Shown: piece by piece, positions 35,560-46,720 of the stretch
How the letters are laid out: each line of letters starts with the position of its first letter
Position numbering within the stretch: position 1 is the stretch's first letter
Source of the DNA: Galeruca laticollis
Taxonomy: Eukaryota; Arthropoda; Insecta; Coleoptera; Chrysomelidae
Direction of reading: 5' to 3'
DNA: 64,000 nt
NCBI GenBank assembly: GCA_963921935.1
Contig: OY998180.1
Coordinates: 196,891,044 to 196,955,043, forward strand
Notes under the pieces: generated by a model
Databases searched by the model: none
Told to the model about the DNA's origin: nothing
What the model saw: the letters and a program-made list of their open reading frames with translations, nothing else
Translations under genes and position numbers: made by a program

Positions 35560-36437
35560 TAACTCTTAAACTCATTTCATTTGATGTTACCAATATGTTC
35601 ACTAAAATTTCTCCAGAAGAATGTCCAACACTTGTAAGAAAATTACTAGAAGATAAAATTATTAATCCAGGAATAATATCAGATATACTTAATTTATTTG
35701 ATGTATGTATTAATCAGAATTATTTCACTTTTGACAATAACATATATATTCAAAATGAAGCTTTACCAATGGGAAGCCCTATATCACCAATTTTGGTAAA
35801 CATTCTTATGGACAGTTTAGAAAGAAAAATATTCGATTGTAACATTTAAAAAAATATATTATTTTTGGTATAGATATGTAGATGACATATTAACTTGTTT
35901 TATAGGTATTGAATAACAATTAGATGTATTTTTCAACTGTATTAATAATTTACACCCAAAAATTAAATTTACATTAGATGTTTAATAAAATAACTCAATC
36001 AATTTTCTTGATTTAAAAATTCAAAGAGTTAATAATGTACTTGATTATTAAATTTACAGAAAACCAACACATATGTGACTATTCCATATAATTCCAATCA
36101 TTCCATGTCAAATAAATTAGCACCATATAATTCAATGATACATAGAGTATTTTCAGTTTCTATGAACAAATATATTTTTAATAGAGAAATTAATACAATT
36201 AAACAAACAGCAATATCCATTACATATAATAAATAAATTACTTAATAAAAAAGAGGAAACAGTGACATTACAGCTAATATTTCCTAAACAAACTGAAGAA
36301 ATAAAAAATTACAAAATCATCACATATGCTGGTAGTATTTCTAATAATATTGGAAAGATGTCTTTAGAACTAATACAACAATTTACTTATCAGAAAGTAA
36401 TGTGAACAAAATAGTTAGATGTAAAAACAATATGATA
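35560..36437 (+). pseudogene. Penelope-like reverse transcriptase
   Basis: Plus-strand translation gives FDVTNMFTKISPEECPTLVR, CINQNYFTFDNNIYIQNEAL, PMGSPISPILVNILMDSLE and, after a frameshift at 35850, FWYRYVDDILTCF. These are the RT motifs of Penelope-like elements (TNMxT, GLPMGSPISP with A for G, and YVDD with both catalytic aspartates). Later pieces (FLDLKIQRV, YRKPTHM) carry many stops. The copy is cut by a MITE at 36438 before the GIY-YIG region. Confidence 0.88.
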
Positions 36438-36907
36438 GGTGCGTTCTTTTTGACTGAGATCTCAGTTAATCTCAGCTCACATCAGTAATGTGAGCGTTCT
36501 TTTTGTTTTACTCACTTTAAGTGAGCTGAGATTTTTCCTCCCCCTTCACCGATGCTGAATGTGTTGAAAGGGGGTAACAGTTGGAATTGAGTCGGAAATA
36601 GAGTGGAGGGGATGAAGAAATATTTGATTTGCTTGGTTTATATGTAGTTGTAACCAAGGTTATCTAAGATTTTAACCATTGACATATAAATAATAAACAC
36701 ACATACTCTATTTTTCTTTTGTTACAAATTATGGACACATTAATTAACATTATTAGATGCTGATACGAATCTGTCGTATAGTTTAAATCTATGGACAGAT
36801 CGCGCGCTTCAATTGAGATGTCGCTCTTTTTGGTGCTTACTCACATCACTTTATCTCAGATCACATTAACTGAAGTGATCTGAGATCTCAGTCAAAAAGA
36901 ACGCACC
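36438..36907. mobile_element. 470-bp MITE with perfect TIRs
   Basis: The first 28 bases, starting GGTGCGTTCTTTTTGACTGA, are perfectly inverted at 36880-36907. A second GAGCGTTCTTTTTG lies at 36492. Additional GAGCTGAGAT/GATCTGAGATCTCAG hairpins lie inside each end. The interior encodes nothing. The GGTGCGTTC type end resembles PIF/Harbinger termini, but the flanks (ATA/AGA) do not show a clean target duplication. Confidence 0.9.
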
Positions 36908-37429
36908 AGATGTCGTCAATGAACAGATAAATTTACGGAGTTTTAAACGTTTTTAACACGTGGTGCTTACTATACTTTTTCTTCGCCCGCAGGAATGAAA
37001 AAATTATATTATATTTTAATTATATTCATAACATGACAGACGATGGCTGACGGCTGACTGACAAATCAAATGACACAGAACAACAAAATTATCACGAATC
37101 ATTAAATTGAACTTACAAAATATACACTTGATGTGACGTTTAAAAACAAAAGATAAACGAGATGTGACTTTTGGTATTTTAAGCACTAGTGTTTAAAGAG
37201 TCGTTTTGCGCATGTCAATCTCGTTTTTTAAATGCAGTTTTAGTAACGGAAGTAGAAAAATAATTATTAAACATCACGTGAAATGTAACTTCTGTCATTC
37301 TGACGATGATAGTAATATTGAAACAATTGTGATTTTTTATAATGTTTACCATTTTTTATATATATATATTGTGGAATTATTTAGAAACAGTTAGTTTCAT
37401 TTAAAAAAGTATTTTTTAGTCTCTCTATC
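36908..37429. other. No recognisable gene
   Basis: AT-rich. It may include more decayed Penelope-like sequence next to the MITE. A short GACGGCTGACTGAC duplication lies near 37040. The 62-codon plus-strand frame at 37206 has no known features. Confidence 0.4.
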
Positions 37430-37990
37430 GACTCCCAAGTTTTTGGTACGAACTCCTGGGACACCATATAGATTAACTTTTGTGCAGGAGCTAACAGAAG
37501 ACGATCCAGATCCTGGAATGGATTTCTGCGGAAGAATAATGAATAAACTGAACAGAAATAAAATAGCTGTTGGTACAATTCTGTTCTTCTGATGAATCAA
37601 CATAAGTGATCATATTATTGGTCCTATATTTATAAATGGAAATTTGACAACGGAAAAATATTTAAGCATGACTAGAGACGAAGTTGTTCCTGCGTTGGCC
37701 AACTTATATCCCAACGTAATAGATCTGTGCCTACTGAATGAAAATGTATGGTTCCAGTAGGCCAGGGCAACACCCCATTATACTTTAATGGTGAGAACTT
37801 ACTTAAACGAAATCTTCGCCAACAAATGGATTGGACGAAGAGGTACTTGTGAGTAGCCAGCTAGATCGCCACACCTTACGCCTTTGGATTTTTTCTGTGG
37901 GGTTATCTCAAGAACAAAGTATATGCAACACAACCAACAAGCATTGCAGACCTCAAATAAAGGATAACTATAGATAACCGAAGTCTGGCT
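37430..37990 (+). pseudogene. Mariner-like transposase relic
   Basis: With frame changes the plus strand reads YRLTFVQELTEDDPDPGMDF, then a decayed first-aspartate block, GPIFINGNLTTEKYL, VVPALANLYPNVID, ATPHYTLMVRTYLNEIF, KWIGRRGT and PARSPHLTPLDFF. This is the catalytic domain of a mariner-type transposase of the same lineage as 15699. Deletions remove part of the first catalytic block. QDGAxPH is mutated (Q-stop-ARATPH) and the SPDLTP aspartate reads H, so it is dead. Confidence 0.82.
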
Positions 37991-38000
37991 TCTGGTGTTC

Positions 38001-38033
38001 GTCCGTTCGTTTTAAGCTTCAACGGACGAATGG
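38001..38033. other. Short perfect hairpin
   Basis: TTCGTCCGTT and AACGGACGAA form a 10-bp stem with a 13-base loop just downstream of the mariner relic. It could be a trace of the mariner 3' end, but function is unknown. Confidence 0.5.
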
Positions 38034-38699
38034 TAAGTGCTAGAGCTTAGGTATAAACTGATTCGGAATCAGCATGGTCTGAAACCTCCCCAAAAAAAGA
38101 AAAAATCTTCAGTTTTTTATACAGGAGCATTCATTAAACTGAAATTAGTGTTTAGAAGTCTAATGGTGGTTCTACGTGTACATTAAACATTTATTGTAGT
38201 GTTTTCTGAGTTTAATATAGAATTTTGCACTTTGCCTCATTTACGTTGATAAATATGATTATATAAATTGTTATGGAAATACTGAATTTGATTTGTTAGT
38301 TATGGTTTGTTTGTGAATTGATATTACGTTACAGGATAATTGTTCTTTAATTAACAAAACATTAAAAGTTCATTTAAAATGATGTATTAATTATGTTTAA
38401 CTATTGTAATCATTTAAGATTTGCGTTTTATACATTTTAATCTATATTTCAGCGTGAAGTTTAAATCTTTTTTTAAAAAAAAGTTAATGGTCAAATTTGC
38501 TTGACATTATTTGCCAAACTTCACGTTTTCGTCAAAAAATAGCTTAAACGATCAAACTAAATATCAAACAGATTTGTTATCTTTCTAGTAGATTCTATTT
38601 TCTCCTTTCGTGACGCCAAGTGCTTACTATTAGTAATTCAAATGACGCATTTTTGGCATTGACTCTAACACTGTGTATTAAGACAAAAAAAAAGAAGAC
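38034..38699. other. No recognisable gene; left flank of Harbinger relic
   Basis: AT-rich. GGTCAAATTTGCTTGAC at 38488 partly mirrors GTCAAATACG..AATTTGATC at 40937-40957 and could be the outer end of the Harbinger element, but the match is weak. Confidence 0.35.
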
Positions 38700-40320
38700 G
38701 ATGGAGTCGAGAATGGTTGAAATTAAGAGATAGTTATACCCACAACAATTTGCTACGGGAAATATTGCGCACAGAACCTGAAGACTACGCAAACTTCCTG
38801 CGCATGGACCATAAAACTTTTCAAGAATTACTGACTATACTCCGTCCTCGCATTGAAAAAAGGACACAGTACTGCGCAAATTTATACCAGCATTCAAAGA
38901 TTATAACTTTGAGGTACATCGCTTGCGGCGCCGATTTCGAAGACTTAAAATTTCAAGCCTGTGTTGCACCTCGAACTCGAACTCGAAATCATACTAATTA
39001 AAATGAATAAAATTTTTTCAAGTATTTTGCTGCTGTCTCAGCTTCAGTTTCGTTTGTTTGCGAGTCTGGAATATGAATTAACACATGCTACTTCGTATTC
39101 GACAAAGCTTGATTTTGAGTGTGAGAGATAGGAGACTGAATGTACGGAACGGGAGATGAAGCCTTCGGAACAGGAGATTGAGTGTGAGAGATAGGAGATT
39201 GAATGTACAGAACAGAAGATGGAGATGAGGGAATGGAATATTGATTGCTCGGATTAATTATTACTGAATGTCAATGAAGATGTCCTTCTTCACCTTCAAA
39301 GAGTATTTCGTTGATGAACTTTTCTGCAGGTCGTCTTTATTCTGCAGATATCCTCTCTAGTTTAAAGGCCCAGTTTCTTGCCATTGCTTGATATTCATTT
39401 TAAAGTTTTTTGAAATGATCCCTGGCTAATGTCAATAAGTCATGTTGCAAGTCCTCTCTTTTCTTCTTTTTTGGTTGTATTATATTTGTAGATGCCGAAG
39501 ATTGCGAAGGTGTTGAGGTTAAAGATTGTGATGATGATGATTCCTGGAAGTAAAAACAACATTTTTCTATTTCAGGTACCCAGAACAAAAGAAAATTGGA
39601 AGATATTGGCGCGACGATTTGAAAATGCATGGAACTTTGATAATTGCATTGGATGGAAAACATATCATTTTGCATAAACCCGAGCACTCTGGTTCCTACT
39701 ATTATAACTATAAAGGAACATACAGCATAATACTTATGGGTATAGCCAATGTAAATTATGAATTCATTATGATGTCGCTACAAATGGCAGAGTGCCAGAT
39801 GGAGGGGTAATTAAAAACACAAAAATTTGGCATAATACACTAATAAAAAAATGCCTTTTGTGTTTGTAGGCAATGAAGCTTTCCAACTACTTCCAAATTT
39901 TATTAAACCGTATCATAAACAAGTGTTGAATGATAACATAAGGATCTTCTATTATAGATTATCTCATGCTCGACGAATAAATGTAAATGTATTTGGCATT
40001 CTTGCAAGTCGTTTTAAGATTTTCCAAAAACCTATTTATTATCTCCAAGAAAAGCAAAAATTGTAGTAATGGCGTGTTGCTATCTACACAATTTACATAT
40101 GAAACAAAAAAATTACGTTCGACATGGAGAAATAGATGTGGAAGATTGTGTTGTGGGGCAGTTATTCCAGGTACTTGGAGAAATGAGCCAATGTTGTTAG
40201 GTATTGAACATACTCGAGCTGGAAATAGTGCTAGTCTAGCAAATCAAGTACGAGATGAATTTTGTGAATATTTTAATACAACGGGTGCTGTTCCATGGCA
40301 AAACAAAATGTTAGAGTAAT
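38700..40320 (+). pseudogene. PIF/Harbinger transposase (ALP1-like), broken
   Basis: Exon 1 (38700-38995) gives RDSYTHNNLLREILRTEPED, FLRMDHKTFQELLTIL and ITLRYIACGADFEDLKFQ, the N-terminal helix-turn-helix region. After a gap, an acceptor TTCTATTTCAG at about 39576 opens exon 2: VPRTKENWKILARRFEN, ALDGKHI (first catalytic D), HSGSYYYNYKGTYSIILMGI, FVFVGNEAF (D changed to N) and a decayed ARRxxxNVFGIL whose usual acidic residue is lost. Harbinger transposase cuts at 3-bp TWA targets with help from a MADF/Myb partner. Several frameshifts and lost catalytic residues make it inactive. Confidence 0.85.
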
Positions 40321-40775
40321 TTTATATGTTGTACGTATAAAAAATACAATACAATAAACAGTACTACTATTTACCTGTTGTTCTATTATTGTGCTAATTC
40401 CTGATTCTCCCTCCATTTGATCTTGCAGAAATTCGAATTCTTTGTAGTACCATAATGATGGTACATACAGATCATCTGCACCAGAACCAGAAAGCATAAA
40501 CTTTTTCACTTTGTTGTTTTCGCGCTTGAAACTCGTACGTAGAATATTAATTTTTTGTCGTAACGTCTTCCTCTGTAATGTTCCGGCGACGCATCTTCAG
40601 TAAATTTGTCATTTTTTTTTATTGATGTGCCTCTCTTGTTCTTGTCCATATAATCTTTTGATTTTATTTTCCATAACATCGGCATACTACGATAAACATA
40701 TATGAAATACAACGTAACTTCTTTATCCGTAATATTGCCATTTATCATATCGTCACTGGGCGTAGCGTCCTCCAT
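39260..40775 (-). pseudogene. MADF-domain partner gene of Harbinger, broken
   Basis: Exon 1 from MEDATPSDDMINGNITDKEV at 40775 leads to YRSMPMLWKIKSKDYMDKNK and, after a frameshift near 40510, GADDLYVPSLWYYKEFEFLQ, the MADF pattern. It ends IIEQQ at a GTAAATAG donor (about 40373). The next exon begins after TTACTTCCAG at about 39541: ESSSSQSLTSTPSQSS, PKKKKREDLQHDLLTLARDH, then NWAFKLERISAE and FINEILFE. The encoded DNA-binding protein normally helps Harbinger transposase reach the nucleus and the element ends. Its intron contains the transposase exon 2 on the other strand. Confidence 0.75.
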
Positions 40776-41514
40776 GATGCCAACACAACGAGTGAGATCT
40801 TGTTTGTCAAACACCGCTGTTCACGTTCAAACCTGTTTGTCAAACTCGACATCAATCCAGATTTTCATCAAACGCGACAAACACGTAGATTGTTTGACAA
40901 ACGCCTCAAACACAGGTACACTATCAAATAATTTGACAAATACGTAAAATTTGATCTTTTACAAGGCACTCAATGGATTAAAATACCAGGTTCCAGTTTT
41001 GTAAAAAACATTCTTTTATATCCCGTGTGCCCACGGCTGAGAGAAAAAATGATTACCTCACGGATGATACTTCCTCTATTTGTTATTTTTTCCGACAAAC
41101 TTCCGATACTGAGAGATATTGGTAGCGGGGTGTATTTTTGTCACCTTTTTATAGTCAACAATTTGGTAAAGTCCGTTTTACGGAAGTTGTAGCTACCTGA
41201 AGTTTCAGTCGTATGCGTCAACTTGTTGACGAAACCACCGCCATATTGTGAAATTGAAAATTAGTAGCGTAACGATATCACAAAACTAGAATATTAAAAA
41301 TAATACTTTATTTATCATATGACACTTTCTTTGAATATTGATGGTGTACTTAAAGTTTTAACGCTATGTTGCTTATAAGTTATGTGTTCAAGAAAGTAAA
41401 TTCATTAAATTTGTATATAGTACTGTAGTTTTGAAAATGTGAATGATTGCTAGTCTGTCGGTTATCTGTTTGAGAATATAAATTCTTTTTGCATTCGTTT
41501 GATATTGTTGTGAA

Positions 41515-41516
<2 letters not shown>
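40776..41516. other. No recognisable gene; right flank of Harbinger relic
   Basis: 40795-40930 holds repeated GTTTGTCAAAC/GTTTGACAAACG words in both orientations, probably subterminal repeats of the Harbinger element. Beyond 40960 nothing was recognised. Confidence 0.4.

Positions 41517-41550
<34 letters not shown>
41517..41550. repeat. (TG)n microsatellite
   Basis: About 17 TG units. It lies just beyond the 3' end of a minus-strand LINE fragment and may derive from its (CA)n tail. Confidence 0.95.
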
Positions 41551-41552
<2 letters not shown>

Positions 41553-41605
41553 GAGACAGTCGAAGACTATTGGCCACAGAATATTTTTTTTTCATATGAA
41601 TATAC

Positions 41606-42035
41606 TTACAGATCTATTCTTGCTTCCTTAATGAAATTTATTATTGCATCGAAAGTATCTTTATTTATGCATACCAGGAGAGAACTCATATTCAATGGAA
41701 AAGGAAAGTTATTGTTCCTTAAAGAGATATATAAATTTGATATAGCCACTTTGTTTTTCTTACACTCCAGAAATATATGATTAGTATCACCTATCGACAC
41801 GTTGTCGCAGTTGCACAATGGAGACTGTAGAATACCCAATTTATGTAGGTGAGCAGGGAAACGGCCATGGTTTAGTTTTAGTCGCGTTATAATTGTTGCG
41901 TATTTTTTCCTATAATCAAATATTGTTATATGAGGAATGTTATTTGGAAGATTTGGATGAAGCTGGAAATAGAAGCTTTTAGATATTTTGCTGTTGTTAT
42001 TGTAAGCTTCTCTCCATCTGTTTCTAATGGATTTT
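41606..42035 (-). pseudogene. LINE ORF2 C-terminal fragment
   Basis: The frame reads RNRWREAYNNNSKISKSFYF, then ATIITRLKLNHGRFPAHLHK, LCNCDNVSIGDTNHIFLEC and ends NFIKEARIDL. The TRLxxGH plus CxC...H...C pattern is the terminal zinc-binding region of R1/I/Jockey-group ORF2 proteins. The N-terminal residues of the open frame (MRFPEQYSIIK) come from the adjacent ~170-bp repeat, so the LINE is truncated at 42035. Confidence 0.75.
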
Positions 42036-42766
42036 ATGATTGAATATTGTTCAGGAAATCTCACAGATGAACCCTATTGATTTACAGCTCACAATAGCCA
42101 GTACAACGGATGCTATGGTACTTGAAGTACGACATTATTGTCAGTTTTTGAGAAATATCAGTTTGTTAGCACGATACAGCCTCCGGAGTGCAAAAAGTCA
42201 CCATTTTTATGATTGAATATTATTCAGAACATCTCACAGCTAAACCCTATTGATTTTCAGCTCACCATAGCCAGTACAACAGGTGCTATAGTACTTTAAG
42301 TACGACATTTTTGTCATTTTTGGAGAAATTTCAGTTTGTTAGCACGATACAGTCTCCGGAGTATATCGAAGTGACCAATTTTATGATTGGATATTATTCA
42401 GGGCGTCTCAAAGATTGAGATTCAGCTCACTTAAGCCAGTACAACGAGTGCTATGGTACTTAATTTATCAAATTTTTGTAATTTTTGGAGAATTTTCAGT
42501 TTGTTAGCACGATACAGCGTGTATACATGTGACCCATTTTATGATTGAATATTGTTCAGGGCGTCATATAGATGAACCTTATTGATTTTTAGCTCACCAG
42601 ATCTAGTACAACGGGTGCTATGGTACCTGAAGTGCCACATTTTTGTCCTTTTTGGAGAAATTTCGGGTTTAGTACGATACAGCCTCCGGAGTGTATACAA
42701 GTAGCCAATTTTATAATTGGATATTTTTCAAGGTGTCTCACAGATGTACCCTATTAATTGTCAGCT

Positions 42767-42823
<57 letters not shown>

Positions 42824-42985
42824 GTATATCCAGATATACTGCATTTTTGGTTACTTTTGGAGAAATTTCGGTTTGTTAATACGTTACATCCCCCGAAATT
42901 TATACAAGTGACAATTTTATGATAGAATATTAGTCAGGGCATCTCACAGTTGCGGAAAAGTTAGTTTTAATCTTTAAAACCGTTT
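42036..42985 (-). repeat. ~170-bp repeat array S4 with leader
   Basis: Five inverted units anchored at about 42164, 42338, 42501, 42668 and 42876. The leader TGCGGAAAAGTTAGTTTTAATCTTTAAAACCG occupies 42951-42985. A (TA)n tract (42770-42820) interrupts the last unit. No tail is present where the array meets the LINE. Confidence 0.9.
42770..42820. repeat. (TA)n microsatellite
   Basis: TA tract inside a ~170-bp repeat unit. It is followed by GCAGTATATCCAGATATACTGC, a short palindrome. Confidence 0.95.
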
Positions 42986-43559
42986 ATTTTATTTGGGATT
43001 TCGGATTTAAATAAAACTGCATTATGGGTGAGGAAATTTTAGCATTGCTGCTGCTAGGTATATTTTCATCTAATTTAATACAAATAGCTTACATAAGGAT
43101 ATGTTTTTAAAACGTGACTACATTCAGGGCAAAGAAATAATTGAGAGTGATCTATTTCCGATTTATCTGTATTTAGACCGTGATATAGTTTGCTTGATTA
43201 GATACAAATATTTACCTACTAAAGAAAATATTGATTAAAATATAAATATAGTGTCTGACTATTACAATATCCATATTATCTTCGGAATTGTACACACAAA
43301 TGTTTCTTGTACAATAATTTTTTCACAAATAGACTTTTATATTTATCGTTTTTCTGATTAAAATTAATCCAATCTCTTATCAATATATATTATTAAAGAA
43401 AGTGTGAAGGTTCGAATAAGGGACTTACATGCAGTGAAGCCCTTTGACTCCCCTCAAATAAGACCGTTTTTGTTTTTACCTAAAGGGCGTACCTTCGGCT
43501 TAAAGTTATGCTTTCTAGACATTTTTACAACAGTCCAGAGTTTTCGTGAGTATTCGAGA
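42986..43559. other. No recognisable gene
   Basis: AT-rich sequence between a repeat array and the promoter-like region. No coding signal. Confidence 0.4.
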
Positions 43560-44110
43560 GCACTCTACAATACTTGAGAATGTTCCAAAAAGTCGAAACA
43601 ATTCCTAAAAATTTCAAAACACCCTGAAACGTCTGGGAATACTGTATAATACTTTCTACCGCTGTAGAAATGTCTAGAGACCAAAACTATTAGTTTTTTA
43701 ACTTCAAAACTACGTCCCATAGATACAAATCAGCAAAATTTGTTTGAAGAATTTTCTAGATTGTTGTAGGATGTACAAGACTTCTAAAAAATTCCAAAAA
43801 TTCTTAAACACTTGGGAATGCTGTAGAACGCTCTCGACTGCTGTAAAAATGTCTAGAGCGCCAAACTTTTAGTTTTTTTAACTCCAAAACTGCTCCCCTA
43901 AGGTAAATATGAGAATATTCTTAATCGAAAATTTTTTCTAAAACACTTGGGAATGCTGAAGAATGTTCTCAACTGTTGTCAAAATGTCTAAACTGCCAAA
44001 CTTTTAGTTTTTTTTACTAAAAAATTACGACTATTAGATCAAATTAAAATAATCTTCATTGAAAATTTTACAGAATGCCCTAGGACGTTTTAGACTATTC
44101 GCGGATTTTC
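43560..44110 (+). repeat. Three imperfect direct repeats with GAAnnTTC motifs
   Basis: Blocks ending GTCTAGAGxNCCAAACTTTT followed by AGTTTTTTTAACT recur at about 43689, 43868 and 44001. Each is preceded by CTTGGGAATGCTGTAGAACG-like sequence. GAATGTTC (43578, 43961) and GAATTTTCTAGA (about 43750) are scattered through them. Confidence 0.65.
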
Positions 44111-44111
44111 T

Positions 44112-44194
44112 GGAATGTTCAAGAAACTTTTAAAACAATTTAGAACGTTCATGAGTGTTATTACATTTCAGCACATTCTGAAATGTTCGGGAAC
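44112..44194 (+). promoter_or_regulatory. Heat-shock-element-like cluster
   Basis: GGAATGTTCAAGAA (44112-44125) is a perfect three-unit nGAAn/nTTCn array, followed by GAACGTTC (about 44143) and TTCGGGAAC (about 44186). Heat-shock factor binds such alternating units. They lie 60-140 bp upstream of a TATA box, the usual place for functional elements. Confidence 0.6.
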
Positions 44195-44244
44195 ATATCA
44201 AATCATTGTGGAATTGTATAGGTGGGGCTACCCATCGATGGGAG

Positions 44245-44286
44245 TATATAAAGCCTGATCCGTCGTGAGTTCGACTTTTTCAGTAT
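44245..44286 (+). promoter_or_regulatory. TATA box and initiator
   Basis: TATATAAAG at 44245-44253 and a TCAGT initiator at 44280-44284 are spaced about 30-35 bp, as in arthropod RNA polymerase II promoters. A leader (GTTCGCCGAAGAAGG..) follows. A 3' splice-site-like TTTGTTTTCTAG ends at about 44504. Confidence 0.6.
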
Positions 44287-44619
44287 AGTGTTACAGTTCG
44301 CCGAAGAAGGTACCAGCAAGCAGTCGCAATCTGGATATTCGGTCACTGGTTCATACCGAACAAATCCAGTAGCGGCTTGCCACCAGTCTTCGGCCAGTAA
44401 CAGATCCTGAGATTGTTATCTCACCAACTGCCCTTCATAGGACTTATCTATTTATGAAAATCTGCTCTTAATATAGCAATTTTATTTATGAAATTTGTTT
44501 TCTAGGCGGCAAAAGACGAGAAACTAGACCACATTAGCAGACATCGATCCATATCCAAGTTACAGGAGCAGAAGTACTAGGTGAAATTTAGGTGAATATA
44601 GTAACTAACCGGTAGACAA

Positions 44620-45105
44620 AAAGGGTCAGGAATCCTTTAACCGGGGAGGTAAATCCCTCCGGCAGTGAGTCCGCTGCCGGCTTTTGTCTGCTACCCTATC
44701 GTACTAACATCCCCCCCCCCAACGAATGGAACTACTCTTCTGACCACGACATGTCATCCAAACGCTCCCCTATCTGTACCAGGAGCCGGAAGTCCATACC
44801 CTCAACGTCATCACAAGACGAATTTCCCCCACTCCCCAACAAGACCCCTAAAGAAACACCAGAAGACACAATGCGAAACCTACAACAATACGTAAACTCC
44901 CTTACATATCACTTCCAACAAATCACACATTACAGTCCACTCAGACACAACCAACCGCAAAGAGCAAGATGATACTTTCACTCTCTTAGGCACCGAAACT
45001 AAGAGAACCCGAAGAATACCCCCCCCCCCCAATCAACATCTCATCAACAAACGCCACAACAACAGCCAAGCCAACAACCCCGTTACACCCAACAGCCCTG
45101 ACCTT
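44620..45105 (+). pseudogene. LINE 5' end with ORF1 start
   Basis: A GC-rich leader with an inverted GCCGGC and a 10-C run precedes MSSKRSPICTRSRKSIPSTS at 44751. The serine/proline-rich start with DEFPPLPNKTPKE is typical of Gag-like ORF1 of R1/I-group LINEs. The frame breaks at about 44972 and a second C run lies at 45020. Homologous-looking Gln/Pro-rich residues continue to 45105, where the end of the ~170-bp repeat tail begins. No zinc knuckles remain. Its relation to the promoter at 44245 is unproved. Confidence 0.5.
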
Positions 45106-45150
45106 TCTCGCATATTAGATAGGTTGGGCGGAAAAGTAAAAGGTGGAAAA
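45106..45150 (+). repeat. ~170-bp repeat family, tail end only
   Basis: TTTCTCGCATATTAGATAGG followed by TTGGGCGGAAAAGTAA is the outer tail seen at 23760-23788 and 25399-25440. No units precede it, so this copy is strongly truncated but keeps the common terminus. Confidence 0.8.
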
Positions 45151-45589
45151 TTCACATACGGATATAGAAAAATTCCCTAAGAAAAGTTATCAATTTGGAT
45201 GACGACAGTGAAACTGATCTTCGTGAGTAATTTTGTTTATAAATACCTTAACTTATATACATACGCTTATATGCAAAAAACAACAACTTCACAAGTGTGT
45301 GTATATTCAATTTAATTCTAAACAATTTAAATGTTATAAACTTTCGTGATGTTTATAATGTTTTTGTGTTATATATGATATATTATATATGCATAAACAA
45401 TTCTCAATTATATTCAAGCGATTTTTCTTAATATTGATCTTAACCCAATATCATTATACCTACATATAAAACAAAATTTAATGGCTAAAGCAGGAACAGC
45501 TCCGCGTTGAATTGACCGCCTGCTGATAACTTAAGTGGTTGGTGATTTATGACCTTCTTAGATTTCTGATCGCACTTGATAATGCGCTC
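45151..45589. other. No recognisable gene
   Basis: AT-rich, non-coding. Confidence 0.4.
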
Positions 45590-45725
45590 TGCTCGAAAAC
45601 ATGCTCGTTCTATGAGACTGATCTTCCATGAAGACTTCAAATTTCGTCCATACAGATTAAATGTAGTACAGGATCTCTATCAGTTATTTTGTTGCTCCAG
45701 AAAATTCATGTGAAGAACTTCTTAC
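45590..45725 (+). pseudogene. Mariner-like transposase, HTH fragment
   Basis: RSARKHARSMRLIFHEDFKF followed by RPYRLNVVQDLYQ matches the end of the helix-turn-helix domain and the linker (HPYKIQVVQxL) of mariner-type transposases. Catalytic motifs are not found downstream. Confidence 0.6.
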
Positions 45726-46720
45726 AATGCCTACCGATGTTTTTATTTCCCGATCTAAACTTTCAGAAGTAGACATCTAGTACTTGATATTGCTCAGAGA
45801 ATAAAATATAGATCTGCATCTGTGTACAATCTTAGACCATTTTCCCGTGATTAATAAAGAAGATGCTTTCTTTGTTATACGCATTATAAAATTATTTTCC
45901 TAAATCTTTTTCGAATATGTAGTTATAGTAATTGTTTTTAGTTAGTCAAAATTTTCTAAAAAGTGTCACGTAACTTTTCAAGTTTATTACAGAATAATTT
46001 GTGACAAGATTAGCAGCTGATTTATCATGTTTAACCAGATTAATATTGATATCCTCACACATTTGATAAAAATACTGTTTTTCAATTTGAAGTACCTACA
46101 TATTTACTTCAAACATTGCTAAAATAAAAGATGATGTAGTTATTGATAAATTTCATTGTTTCATCATTTAAACAGGATAATGAAATTTTTATGAATAACC
46201 GTTGTTCTTGATGGCCTTATTAATTGCATATAAATATTAGTTAAACAATTTTTTTTTATTTCAGAATAATAAAGTTTATATATTATGCATACATTAATCC
46301 ATTGTGTCCTTGCTTCTTCGATTTATGATTGATTGGATATTTGTATTCAATGAAATTTGCAAGGTCTTCAAGACGCGTACATTACTTCATCGGAGATAAT
46401 TAATTTACAGCTTTAAACAATGCACTGTAAGTAATCAGACCTCGAATATAATAAAGATTCTACACAGACAGAATAATATTCATATCGTTATATCAGGTAT
46501 TACAAATAATATAAAAATAGTGCATTCTTACATTCATGTTTCATCAAACAAGATTTCAATTTATCAATAAAATAATTCAGTTGTCGGTACTGATATTATT
46601 AGTAATTTTTCACACTCTTACAATTTAGCCAACACCTTGGTCCTAAATAGTTCAGACACGCCAAAAATACCAAAATTCATGTGTAATAACAGAAAATTAC
46701 TTTCGTAAAAGTCCATGAAC
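45726..46720. other. No recognisable gene
   Basis: AT-rich sequence up to the left end of the next transposon. Confidence 0.4.

Noticed and set aside
38486..40957. GGTCAAATTT / AAATTTGATC as TIRs of the Harbinger element
   Set aside because: Only about ten bases match and no TWA duplication is visible; kept as a flank note only.
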